A stretch of 64,000 bases of DNA from the NCBI RefSeq assembly GCF_035083965.1, contig NC_089735.1, forward strand, positions 10,070,001-10,134,000. Direction: 5' to 3'. How positions within the stretch are numbered: position 1 is the first letter of the stretch; each line of letters opens with the position of its first letter. Made by a program: the position numbers and the translations under genes. The DNA is from Branchiostoma lanceolatum (Eukaryota; Chordata; Leptocardii; Amphioxiformes; Branchiostomatidae). Below the pieces are notes generated by a model that was not told the origin of the DNA, searched no databases, and was given only the letters and a program-made list of their open reading frames with translations. This document shows positions 1 to 11,545 of the stretch, piece after piece.

Positions 1-166
1 GCATAACGATATGTTGGCATTTCAAAATAATTGCAGAATACTTTTAGTATCTAATTATGTACCAAGTACCAAGTTGGACAATTCCATGTGTATATAATAT
101 TTTTGCAGTGAAAATTTCTCACATTGCATCATGATTGTATATCATTGTTTTATGTTTGTTTTTCAG

Positions 167-3100
167 GATGACATCATTATGGGCACCCTGACAGTCCGTG
201 AAAACCTGGAATTCTCCGCCGCCCTCCGCTTACCCACATCCATCTCACACAAGGAGAAGAAGGAGAGAGTCCGCCAGGTGTTGGTAGAGTTGGGGCTCAC
301 GCAGTGTGCAGAGACCAAGGTATTTAGGGTTAAAGATATGCAATGCAGTGTCATTGACATTTGTCAGTAGTGAGACTATGAAATAGTTTTCATTTAAAAA
401 AGTTTTCCTAACATTCTCTCTCCACGCTTTCCTTCACTATAAACTGTTATTGAACATTCTTGATCTAACATCTACCAACATGATTCCGCCACCCTTAAAA
501 GATACATCCAAACAAATCTCCAATGCAACATCCCCAAGTATCATGCACTCCTGTATATCTAAACTGTGCATACCTGGGGGATGCTGCACTAACTTACTAA
601 GAGATCTCTAAAATCCACAGTTTTCCAAGGTGCAAATTTATGTAACTCGGCAGATTAATGTAAATGGAGGCTACTATATATAATAGGTAGATTAGAATTT
701 CATTTTATCAAAGGTAATTACCAAATGTGTATGAAACTAACTGCATCATGTACAATGTCCCTGAGACTGACACATACAAAAATTGAATTGTTACTGAGGC
801 CTTCTCATAGATGTCTTGAACACCTGGATATGTAAGGTGTATATTTTGTACATGCCTCGGGGATTACTGATGCATAAAGTAGATCTCTTTGAATTCACTG
901 GTTTTTTTTCTGTAATGTGGCGATCCCTATACTATCCCTATATCATTGATATAGCAGTGATGTCAAGTTAGAAGTCCAGGAAGACTAGTGGTGTGCCTTA
1001 GGGCACATCACGTATGGATATTCTAAATAAACAAACAAACAAATACTGGGTAACCTGGTTGGATTAGAGGTTTGTTGTACATGTAGTTACTACATGTATT
1101 TAGCATTATGCATAATTCTTGAGGTATGAAAAATGCAATATCTATAATTTCAATAATTCTTGCTGCAGGTTGGAACAGAAATGATCCGTGGCGTGTCGGG
1201 TGGAGAGCGTAAACGGACCAACATCGGGATGGAGCTGATCACAGCGCCGCCTGTCCTGTTCCTGGACGAACCAACCACAGGCCTGGACGCCAGCACGGCA
1301 AATGTAGTCATGATGCTCTTGCAAAGGTGGGTTGAGAATGTAGGATTCAATTTCACAATGCAACAGTAACCATCATAGGTGGCATTGATGGCTGATGTTT
1401 TAGGCTATTGGACATGTGGATCAAGAGGTTTTGGGTTCCTGGCTAGAAGTTGTCTCCCTATAGTATAGGAAAGGTACTTAACACAACTTTCCTTCCTCCA
1501 CCCAGTAAATTGGTACCTTAATTTGTTTGGAGAGGTAAAAAGACTGTGAAAGGAGAGAGAATCAGATGCAGGGCCCGCCATCCAATAACATACCCCACAC
1601 CGTACTTTTACTGCGCCCATGGCCATACAAGTCTATGGGACGTTGAGTACCTTTTTTACCTTACCTAGAATTAAAAGTGTCATTATTTATTAAAAGTGTC
1701 ATTGAATGTGGTCTAGAACTTCAGAAGTTGCTTTTCGGGGAACAAGTACGAGAGTGAGTGAGTGAGTGAGTGAGTGAGTGAGTGAGTGAGTGAGTGAGTG
1801 AGTGAGTGAGTGAGTGAGTGAGTGAGTGAGTGAGTGAGTGAGTGAGTGAGTGAGTGAAGGAAGGGTTATGTCCAAAGTGCAGTCAATTATCTCTACTATC
1901 CATACCAGATATAGCTTCAGTCATTCACTCACTATCCAGTGTAATGTCTTCTGTTCCCCATCATCTACTAGTAGGGGTTTTACGTGCTTTCACATTGGTT
2001 GGGGGGTGGGGTGGGGGCTAATACATTCAATACATTTTACACCAGCTAGTCTGCCTGGCGCTCCACTGTGGATTGTCTTGTTTCAATTTTTAATAAAGAT
2101 AAAGATTCAATATATTCTGTTACCTTCTCTACACCTTGTTAGTAAACAAACCAAATATTTTTTAGGCTTTCGCAAAGAGGCAAGACCATCATCTTTTCCA
2201 TTCACCAGCCCCGATTCTCCATCTTCCGTCTCTTTGACTCCCTCATGCTGCTGGCCAATGGGGAGGCCGTGTACCATGGCGCAGCTGATCAGGCCTTGGA
2301 TTACTTTAAGTCCATCGGTGAGTCTCATGTGTGTGATCTGTAGAGTTAGGTCTGAACCTACTGTAAGAGTGTGGTTCAAGCGCCTAACTGGTCCAGACCT
2401 TTTAGCCTAGTGGCAAGTGTACACATGTGTTTGAATGGTGCATGACTACCCGGGTTCGAGTTATACAGTCTCTTCACTCCGGGGATCAAACCCAGGCCAA
2501 CCCAGGCCAACTCAGAACAAGGCAAATTGTCCTTTAACCTAAGGAATTGCTAAAATTGTCTTGTCTAATTTGTATTGTCCAGGCCATGAATGTGAACTTC
2601 ACAACAACCCAGCTGACTTCTTCCTGGACGTGATCAACGGTGACTCCACAGCTGTGGCAGCCGTCATGAAAGACATCGAGAAGGAGGAAAAAATGGAAGG
2701 TAAAGAAAAATGTGTCAAAATGATATTTTCCCCTTAACATTTGACCTAGAATAATCTCATATGTCATTGTGGAATATTACAGTACTGTATTCTTCTAAGG
2801 TACAAGAGCCAATTGTTATTACATTTGTACTTGCCAATGATTTGATAACATTTAGCTACCTTTCTCAGGGTTTAATAGACTCTTCAAGTCCTTGCCACAT
2901 TGTGCCCTAGTGGCAAGGTTGCAGGTAGTAGTAGAGTTCCTTAAGCCAGGTAAGGAATTCAAAGATAGCCTTAAGGTAAGAGACAATTGATATTGACATT
3001 GCGAGTGTGATTGTGAGCCAAATGACAAAGAAGAACAGGAATTAAGACAAATAAATCGCATCCTTAAATGCTTGGGAAAAACTTCATTCTATTTTACATC

Positions 3101-6100
3101 CTGTATTTTGCAAACTGTATTTTACATATTTTTCCCCCAGAACTATCAGTTGAAGTCCTGAATGACAACAACAAAAAGGACAGCACCAACAGTGAAAACA
3201 GCAGTGTCATGTTGACCCAACAGTACGCAAAGTCGAGGTTCTACCAAGAAACCATGGCTCAGTTAGAACCTCTGGTGGCAAAACAGGACACTCTGGGAAC
3301 CAAATACACCAAACAGGAAGTCAGTTACAGGACCAGTTTCTTACACCAGGTATGTGGACACCAATGTATACACTGCAGTTTCTGTGTGTTCTGCCAGAGG
3401 GTGCTACTGCCTGTTAGGCATTGCTTGTGAAAATCATTATGGCCACATTTCTTTCTGAAATTCTTCCCTAGATGCATTAACCTAAATGCAGTTCTTGAAG
3501 AGGAACAGATAAGCATTGAGTGTGTGTTAGAATAATCAAATATTGGTTTAACTTACTCCACTAAACTAACAACTAATTGTTTGCAGTGTACTTACTTTTG
3601 GTTCTCTGTATCCTTTTCAGTGCAAAATTGTGATCAAAAGGACAGTGAAGAACTTAGCGCGTAATCCACAAGCATCTGTTGCTCAGGTTTGTCTAGTTTT
3701 TTATTCTAATATAGTCATGATACTCATTGCACAACCGCCACAGTGTCTTTGCATAAAACAGGAGAAATTTGCTTGCCAATGTTTCGATTGACCTTGCTCA
3801 GGGACCTTCCTCAGGGAACTTATGGCTGGTTTTATTTGAACTGCAGCTAGATGGCGCTGCAGTGAGACAACTGTGGTACCAAATGTGACTAAGCTTGTAT
3901 CCCCCCTCATCACGGCTCATGCCTTCAATAAACTTTCAGATCCACACTTAATACAATTTACACTTTGTATTAAGATCTAATTTGAGATTCTACCCTGTTA
4001 CTTTGTTCTCATAAATTGACGGAAAATTGTGAAGATATTAATGTTTAATGTAAGAAACATAATCATTTCAGGTGATGTTGAACATCGTCTTTGCCTTGAT
4101 CATCGGCATCATCTATCTACAAATAGATGACAGTGCATCCACTGGTGTTCAGAACAGGTTAGTAGTGTCTGCATATGATTCATAAGATTTACAATATGTT
4201 GTTCCCTCCCTCTCCCTACCCATTGTTTCAGTTACTTATAAGTTTTGTTGTTGATTTTTTTTTTTTACACCAGGCTTCCATAACTTTAATTTAAAGCTGT
4301 AAGTGTGCAAATTAACTTCTTGTGCATTTTGGTTGTCTTACATGTCTAACATGAAGGTTATTGTTACCCTGCGTCTAAACCAAAAAGTTGGGAGTTTGAT
4401 TCCCAGCTGTTGGCGCTAACCTGACATGCACGCTACTGGAAAAGGGTCACAGTCCTTAGGACGAGCCGCAGTCCACTTTTCGTTTACTTGTCGAAAAGGG
4501 CTAGGGTAATTCCCCTGGTACAATGAATATGTAAATTATACTGTACATAGTGTCTGTCTTCTCTGTCACAACCAATGGAAGTATATCTCTTCCCTCAGGT
4601 GTTTCCCTGAAGAGATATTGTAAGACTTCCATTGGTCGTGACAGCTAAACAGGTTCAAGATCACTAATTCTCCTTTCAATTCCTTCATATCTTCTTATTC
4701 TCATGGTCATGTTTATTTTGCAGTCTGCCCCCATGTATATTTATATTCAACAGCACAGCACATCAGTAGCCCCTAACATAAAAATCTTTTCTCCATATAG
4801 AACTGGTGTGTTCTTTTTTCTGGCCACCAACATGATGTTTGGAAGTTTGTCAGCTGTGGACCTTTTTGCCAGAGAAAGGCAAATCTTTGTGTAAGTTTTT
4901 TTTAAATTTTCTTCTTGAAACAATAGTGGTTTAATTTTTTTTTTTTTTTTTTTTTATGCAGGAGTGGTGTGTTCTTTTTTTTTGCAACAAATCTGACGTT
5001 TGGCAGCGTTTCAGCTGTGGCCATTTTTGCCTACGAAAGGTCCCTTTTTGTGTAAGCTTTTTTTTTCATCTTTTTGCATGATTTTTATTTTTGTTTTCAT
5101 TTTTTCTTTGGTGTTTTTGAATAGTTCTTATTCCCTAGTCTGTAATCAAGTTGATGACATTCTAAAAGTAATTGCTGAAATTGTTTAACTGGTAGTCACA
5201 CTTTAGTTGAGAAACACTTTTTCTAAGTTACAATTTATTCTGAGTACTCTATAAAACTACAATCAATCAAATTGTCTTCATAATGCTGCAAAACAACAAG
5301 AATCAAACTTGAAAAAAAGATAAAAAGGATTTCAAGACTTAAAAAATAATACTGAGCACAGTCAGCATTCCATTTGTCAATCTCATAGTTTTTGATTCGG
5401 GTATCCCACAGGAGTTTTTGGTATCCCACAAGATCTTGGTATCCCACAGGAGTTTTAGGTATCCTACAGGAGATATTGGTATCCCAAAAGAGTTCTGAGA
5501 ATCTCACAAGATCTTACTGTGTGTTTCATGTATAATTCATCAAAATGAAATTGAATCATATTAATTATATTATACTATTATTATATTATCATATTATGAT
5601 AACCTCCTGCCATCCAATGAATACCTGCTTTGTTGCCTAAAAGTTTCTACAGTAGAACATGCATGTTAATGTATATTTTTTTTAAATATGAATGATGTTG
5701 TTTGATTTTTTTTTAATTCCCTTCAGCCATGAGTCAGCCAGTGGTTATTACCGAGTGTCCACCTACTTCTTCTCCAAGATCTTCTGTGATGTCATCCCTA
5801 TGCGTCTCATCCCTGTCACCATCTTTGGTGTCATCGCATACTGGATGATCGGTAGGGACTTATTGCTTTGAAAATCCTTTGACCTTGCCTCTGGACCAAG
5901 AGGTTGGGAGTTTGAATCCCGGCTGTAGATGCTCACACTGGGACAGCCCTATGTTCCTCCAAACTCACAACTTCTTGGTTCAGAGGTTGAAACTTTGAAA
6001 CATGTTTTTTTTCTCCCAGTATTCTACATACTCCACAGTGACATCTTCTATCATCTCTTTTTGAAGATATCATCATGTGTATAGATATTCTGCCATCACT

Positions 6101-9100
6101 ACCAGTGCTCCATGTATCATTAAAGAAGACAGGGTTTATAATTGTTCGGTGGTTACTTTTTTTGGAGTTTTACAAAGGGCAAGTAAACTCTTTTATAGTT
6201 ATGATCCTGACCAATGGTAATTACCTTCGCCGAGAAGGTTATGTTTTGCATCGCCTCCATGTGGTGTGCATCTGTTAACACGGTAAATTAAAAGTATTAG
6301 ATATTGGGCCCCTAGCAACTCTCTATGGTACTGCAGCAGAGCTTCCAGTTTTGATATCTCATGTTCTGAACATGCTATGGTCATGATTTCGGAGTGGTTG
6401 ATAGCACTCGTGAGGGAGAGTAAGTCGTGTGGGTTTGGGCCCCCAAGCGAGTGTTTTGGAACTGCAGGAGCCGATTTTGTTTCAAACACTTTATGTAATA
6501 TTCTCCTCTGATGCATCACCACAGGGTTGCGACCAGAGGTCACTGCCTTCTTCTTCTTCCTCCTGACGTTGTTCAGCACCACCATGGCAGCATCCAGCAT
6601 CGCCTTCGCCATCAGTGCCACCACACCCATCTTCCAAGTCGCACAGATCTTCATCACTCTGGCCTTCATCTTCATGCTGGTAACAGCTTTTTTTATTTGT
6701 TTATTTTGCACAACTTCAAAACCAATTTGTACAGGGAATACATTGAGCTGCGTAAGACCAGACTGTAAAGGCTGTGTTCATTTGTTTATTTTGCACTGTT
6801 AAATCAATTTTGTATAATATTTAAGTACATCGAGCTGCATAGGACCAGACTGTAAAGTTTTATCCACTCATACCATGAAGAACCCTTACTCTTATTGATA
6901 AGTGTGATGGGTTCTTTAACATTTAACAAGATGTGACTCTTTTCACTTTTGGTTTGTGGGGCCTCTTATCTGAGAGGATGCCCCTAACGGAAGCTGTAGT
7001 TTCTCATTTTCAGCCTATAAGGAAATTAAGGTTTAAGTGCTTTTCCCATGGGTGCAATATTGTGACCTGCTACAAAGATTCAAACGCAGAACCTTTACAT
7101 GTAGATGCTAAATGTCAACAACTGTAACCAGATGACCACCTTGCCGCCCATCTAAAGAGGAAATAACTAATACATAGACAGATTATATTTTATAACTATA
7201 TATTACATGTTCACCTCTTTGTTATCCCTGAAAATATCTATATTTTCCTTATCAATCCAGATAAGAATGTGCATGGGAGTTGTTTTCAATGTATGACTGA
7301 CAAATTATTTACCATATTTCCTCAGTTGATGGGAGGTTTCCTGGTCAACCTGAAGTCAGTGGGACCCTGGATCAACTGGCTGAAGTACTTCAGTATCGTC
7401 AGATACTGCCTTAATGTACGTGCACATCATTTGCTTCTCAATAGTTACTGTTACAGTAACTGTAGCTCTCACAGAAATTACAACTGTTATGGAAAACACA
7501 TAACTCCTCTTGAACAAAAACTGTCTACTGAATGATGTTTTTAAACATTTTCTCTGTTATTCTTGAATTTTTCACAAATATCCTTACATACATGTAGTGC
7601 AGTGGGAATCTTTAAATTCTTACATACTACAGGTTGTGTTTACCCTTAAGCACTCTGAAGTAGTCGTTTGGCACCCAATTCGCTATTGGTTACAGAGTCA
7701 GGCAGCAGGAAGAAGGTTAAAGCAGTCTAGAATATTGAGCATGGCCTGTCCTTGGTGCTGAATTGGCAGTTTTTACCCTTGGCTTTGTTGCACAGGAATC
7801 AGAAAAGAATTTACATATCTCTGACATGATCTTATAGGCTGACAATACAAGGCAGATGCCTTGAAACAACAATGTTTTTAGGTTCTAAATATTAATTTTT
7901 AATACAGGTCACATACTGTAGATTCTGACATTTTTGTTGTGTTTTAACTCCTCACACTGCGAACACTCTTATGTTACTATGTACACAGTTGGGTATTCAA
8001 AAGGAATGTTGATGCTTTTTAGCTCCTAGTATTCATTTCAAAAGCAGCAAACAAACTAGATTTTTGAATTTTTTGCTGTATTTTTAACTCCTCACTCTGC
8101 AAAGACTGTCTTCTGTTGCTATGTACACAATTGTCACAACCTTGCATTAAAATAATACTGCAAAATCTCAATTGTAACTGAGCCTTAAAATTTAAGCGCT
8201 GCAAATTTTAATTAATTTCACAGTCCCAACATTTTGTACCATGTTCTAGGGCCTTTCCAGGGCAAATTTAGATTTAATTTAGTTAGAGTCCTGACATTTT
8301 GTATATTTCCCAGGGCCTTTCAAAGGCAAAATTAAATGAAGTAACTGTTACAGTTAGAGTCCTGACATTTTGTACCATTTTTCCACGGGCTTTCCAGGGC
8401 AAATTTAAATGATTTAGAGTCCTGACATTTTGTACCATTTTCCAGGGCCTGACCATCCCAGAGTTCCGTGACCGCCTGTTCTGTGACGCGGGTAACATCA
8501 CCAGTACTGCAGCCCCTGTAGGGGAACCCAACGTAGCCGGGTCTGTATGGTGAGTACCATATAACATCCATGGGTATCTCTCGGCCAGGTTACATTATAT
8601 ATATGCTCCTTTGAAAAATGGTGTATGTGAGTGATCTCTAGTGCAGCACCTCCAGGTATGTACAGTTTAGATATGCATTTATACTGGATAATGTTGCACT
8701 GGAGATATCGGGAGAAATCTTTATTGACACAACAAATTTAAGTACAGCGACTTTTGTAAGGTCTGCTAAATCTTTTCATACAGTCAAGTGGATACAAATG
8801 AATTAACTTAATACACAAATGGATAGTATGAGTAAATCAACATGTTGAGTCCAACGTATCATTTTCCCAATTTGTTCTAAAGTCTCAACATTCTCCTTAG
8901 ATGAGGATGCATTTTCTCATCTCTATATCGACCTGCCAGAACTATGTTTGTAGACATTACTAACAAAATTCAAAAATATGTACTATACAGGACTTTGGCT
9001 TTGAAATTTCTTGCCCTTGAGGAATTTACCTACAGTGCAGTAGCCTGCATGAAAGTGCATGATAGTAGCATACATTGTCAGGCAATGCCTGAAAAGATTT

Positions 9101-9703
9101 GGCATCCATTAGGTTAACTAACATTTAGTAGATTAAATCTTAACTGTCTTCAACATTTGTTTTGAATTCACTTCACAAGTATCATAACACTGTTTGCTGG
9201 CACATGTACACATGTAATCGGCTAATATGTCTTTGTGCCTTTTAGTGGTTTGCTCTACATAATGCTAATATATTATACTTTGGCGATATGACTTCATCCT
9301 AGGTTGCTTTGACAGCATAAAGTCCTTGAATTTGTTGAAACTACACTGTCTTCTGTTTAAATCTTTGCCATGTTATTTTTGGGAATCATGTAATTGCATT
9401 CTCAATATACATTGTTCAATGCTACATTCTTTTCATCCAAAAAAGTTTATTTCACTGTATCAAAATGTTCACACTATAAAGGACAGGTGTAGTAGACAAT
9501 GGAGATTTTACATCGTAGTAATAATCATTGACTTTCCTACTCTTTCCTATTTCAGTGTATCTGGTAACACGTACATGACCGTACAGGAAATCGACTACAC
9601 CCTGTTTGGACAGTGGAGTAATATTCTGGGCCTGTGGGGCATCACCATCATCTGTCTCACCCTCTGTTACATCCAGCTGCGAAGGATCAAGAAACTCAAG
9701 TAG
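167..9703 (+). CDS. ABCG2: ABCG2-like ABC half-transporter, 5' end missing (13 exon positions in window)
   Basis: Exports hydrophobic substrates as a dimer of half-transporters (family knowledge). Coding exons read here: 167-319, 1169-1326, 2166-2317, 2583-2699, 3141-3349, 3621-3686, 4072-4157, 4801-4890 (alternative 4962-5051), 5727-5851, 6525-6679, 7326-7415, 8446-8549, 9556-9703. All have AG/GT borders and matching phases, giving 550 residues that end at the TAG at 9701-9703. The first exon begins just after the expected Q-loop glutamine, so Walker A and the start lie upstream of the window. Seen: signature VSGGERKR and Walker [13 protein letters not shown] (exon 2), H-loop SIHQP (exon 3), [17 protein letters not shown] (exon 4), then six membrane helices, with TM6 in the last exon. 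The order and length match vertebrate ABCG2 from about residue 127 on. In the last extracellular loop, two cysteines (FCDAGN, SVCVSG) and a sequon (NIT) align with human Cys592, Cys608 and Asn596. The interchain Cys603 has no counterpart. Confidence 0.93.
483..675 (+). mobile_element. Short inverted-repeat element, ATTCCGCCACCC family, copy 1
   Basis: Starts attccgccacccttaaaag and ends near ttaatgtaaatggagg. It aligns along its length with copies at 34674-35112 and 42867-43055, in introns of TMEM175 paralogs B and C. The start is complementary to a ttcaaagtggcggat block seen in the better-preserved copies. Confidence 0.65.
1380..1660 (+). mobile_element. SINE-like repeat, probably tRNA-derived
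   Basis: Contains ggatcaagaggttttgggttcc, resembling a tRNA B-box region, followed by ggaaaggtacttaacacaactttcct and a caccc(a)gtaaattggtacc block typical of invertebrate SINE bodies. It lies in an ABCG2-like intron. The family cannot be named without a search. Confidence 0.4.
1753..1857 (+). repeat. (GTGA)n microsatellite
   Basis: About 26 uninterrupted gtga units in an intron of the ABCG2-like gene. Confidence 0.97.
4371..4550 (+). mobile_element. SINE-like repeat with tRNA-like B box
   Basis: Contains aagttgggagtttgattccc, nearly the same as aggttgggagtttgaatccc at about 5900. Two copies of a tRNA-related head within 1.5 kb of introns suggest dispersed SINE relics. Confidence 0.4.
4564..4643. 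other. Compact ~80-nt intronic hairpin
   Basis: Arms TGTCACAACCAATGGAAGT and ACTTCCATTGGTCGTGACA pair with one mismatch. Inside them ATATCTCTTC pairs with GAAGAGATAT, leaving a small loop. It lies in the intron just before the alternative TM2 exons. It could be a miniature foldback element or a pre-miRNA-like hairpin. Confidence 0.6.
4801..4890 (+). CDS. ABCG2: ABCG2-like gene, alternative TM2 exon copy a
   Basis: A 90-bp exon with a ccatatag acceptor and a gtaagt donor. It is entered after two bases of a codon and left after two bases, so it can be swapped or skipped without shifting the frame. It encodes TM2 of the transporter, including [15 protein letters not shown]. By alignment with human ABCG2, its Asn and the Phe three residues later correspond to Asn436 and Phe439 of the substrate cavity. 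Its twin starts only 71 bp downstream. Confidence 0.85.
4962..5051 (+). CDS. ABCG2: ABCG2-like gene, alternative TM2 exon copy b
   Basis: A second 90-bp exon of identical phase and length, with a long poly-T tract, a tgcag acceptor and a gtaagc donor. It encodes a variant TM2 ([15 protein letters not shown]). About 19 of 29 full codons give the same residue as copy a. The aligned cavity residues (Asn436 and Phe439 equivalents) are kept, and no stop or frameshift is present, so it looks like a functional alternative exon. Inclusion of both copies would also be in frame but would duplicate a membrane helix. Transcript data are needed to decide usage. Confidence 0.75.
5398..5515. repeat. Minisatellite, ~19-20-bp unit
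   Basis: About six degenerate units around ggtatcccacaggagttttt in the intron after the alternative TM2 exons. Confidence 0.8.
5878..5950 (+). mobile_element. SINE-like fragment
   Basis: Shares the accaagaggttgggagtttg block with the element at 4371-4550. It is truncated and intronic. Confidence 0.35.
6690..6860. repeat. Tandem duplication, ~85-bp unit
   Basis: Two copies of a unit beginning near tttgtttattttgcac and ending with gagctgc(g/a)taagaccagactgtaaag, directly behind the exon that ends at 6679. Confidence 0.75.
7646..7720. mobile_element. 75-bp TTAA-bounded repeat
   Basis: Begins TTAAGCACTCTGAAGTAG, ends GAAGAAGGTTAA, and contains cgtttggcaccc and ctattggttac. A related copy lies at about 35665-35738 in TMEM175 paralog B, so it is a dispersed short repeat. 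Confidence 0.5.
8221..8450 (+). repeat. Four degenerate tandem units ending at a splice acceptor
   Basis: Units of about 60-67 bp built on gtcctgacattttgtaccat and ttccagggc(ct). The last unit supplies the polypyrimidine tract and AG of the exon at 8446-8549. Confidence 0.8.
8705..8790 (-). mobile_element. LINE 3'-tail relic
   Basis: aatctttattgacac...agtacagcgacttttgtaaggtc matches, in the same orientation, segments at about 36432-36490, 49050-49130 and 50172-50220. It also matches the tail of the LINE remnant at 34797-35080 on the other strand. Confidence 0.55.
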
Positions 9704-11545
9704 ACGAATCTTTCTTAGAAGAAACATTTGTCTGTGTTGAAAAGAAACGTACTGTACTTTTAGTAAGAACAGAGCTGACATCTTTAAGTTTCTCCCAATG
9801 CAAAAAGCTAGCACTTTGAATTTTCAACAGTCCTACTCCAGTCTTTGATCCAAAACAGTGGAAAGTAACCCACTGTCATGACTTTGAATGTTTACAGGTG
9901 AAAATGTGATTTTCAGATCAGTTAAAGTGAATGAAGATTATGCAATAAATGAGAGAAGAATCATGACTTTGATGCAAATTCAATTATCATCTATGCAAGA
10001 AAAACAGGTATTTACCTCTGAGTCTTTTAATCACCTTCCGAGGTTGTTTGTTCTGCATATTTGCATTGGATAGTCACTAGATAAGTTTTTTTTTTTTTTT
10101 CAGATCCTAATTAATGTATTATCTTCTAGATGTATCATATTTATATTATATCGATTCTGGTTATAAAATCATTCAGGGCTAGGATGTTAGTTCCAAAACA
10201 GAACCAAATTTTACTTGAGTCATTCCTTTACTCAAGAACTATGCAAATGTTATCAGGTGTGTTCTTGGTAGAAAATATAACAACATTGCTACTATTGACA
10301 GGGTAAGGCATGTACTAGACAAGTAATTGGTATTTTCTTTCTAATAAATGTGTGTTACTAACATATTCCCAAGCAAAGTATTTAATTGCCTTAACTATGC
10401 TGATAACTTACATGATTAATTTTTCTGGTAAAAGTTGCTATGATTTTACCATATGTATTTAACAAAGATTCGGTTATGTTTTCTTAGTTGTGTATATTAA
10501 GTATTGCAAGTTTTCTTTAGTGACACACTTAAGTTGATTATAATGAGCTACAGCTCAGGCTATTTTATCTTAAATTATTTCTGTGCATGACACTATAAAT
10601 ATCAAATTTGTGTCCAAAACAACAGTAAAATCTGGTGTTGTATTATGACCCTTATGTAAAGCAAAGCTTTTCATTAACAGTTAAGAATAGTTAATAGGTT
10701 GGGTCAAGTGTACTATACTTATCAACAATTCAATTTCTGCTTTATTTGATTGTTTCTGAAGACATGTGTAACACATTGTCTAGGCCAAGTAAAACATCAA
10801 AATGCACAAAGATGCCATCTAAAGAATCGAACATTTTTCTGAAGACATTTTGTTGGACTACAATAAACTAGACATGACTACAATACTTCTCAGGTCCACA
10901 TATGTCATCACGGAATAGTTGTATAGATATCTATAAAGGTTGTGGTATCGTTTGGACTTTAGTGTGTATATTTGCTGTGTAACAAAAAGTGAGAGAAAAA
11001 CACATATTTTTTGAAATTCCAAGTATTTTCTACATCAGTATTGCAGAAATGTCAAAGTCTTCCCTCTATTATAACATTTATACTTGGTAAAACATATCAA
11101 ATTGAATGAGCATCTATGCAGTGAAATGTCAGTGATAATCTATGCAGTAAATGAATGATAAAGAGTCTACAAGAAGACAATGACAGCAATGCTTAAGGAT
11201 TTAGCAAATCAGTGAATGTTAAAGATACAGCAAAAATCGTCCAAAGATGTTTTTTAATTGTGACTTAGTTTTGGGATAATATTGGTACAGCTAGTCCAGT
11301 TTATGTTATATATCTCATTTGAATATCTTATTGTATACTGTGTTTGGACTATAATGAACAAAAATACGTATATTTAGTGTATTTGGAGCTACATTGATAT
11401 TCTAAGGATACGTTTTAAGTTTTAAAGACACTTTAGGAGCTGGATAGGGTGATAACAAAGTTAGAATATATATTTTCTTGGAAGTTCTGGAGTTACTTCA
11501 AATCTTTATGCCCAAGAATGACAAATAAAGACATGTATGTCAAAT
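9704..11545 (+). other. 3' UTR of the ABCG2-like gene with several poly(A) signals
   Basis: AT-rich, without any convincing ORF. AATAAA hexamers at 10342-10347, 10862-10867 and 11524-11529 could give alternative 3' ends. The last fits a transcript end near 11545. The UTR extent is inferred. Confidence 0.5.

Noticed and set aside
4801-5051. Second TM2 exon as a dead duplicate
   Set aside because: Frame, phase, both splice sites and key residues are all intact, so a working alternative exon is the better reading.
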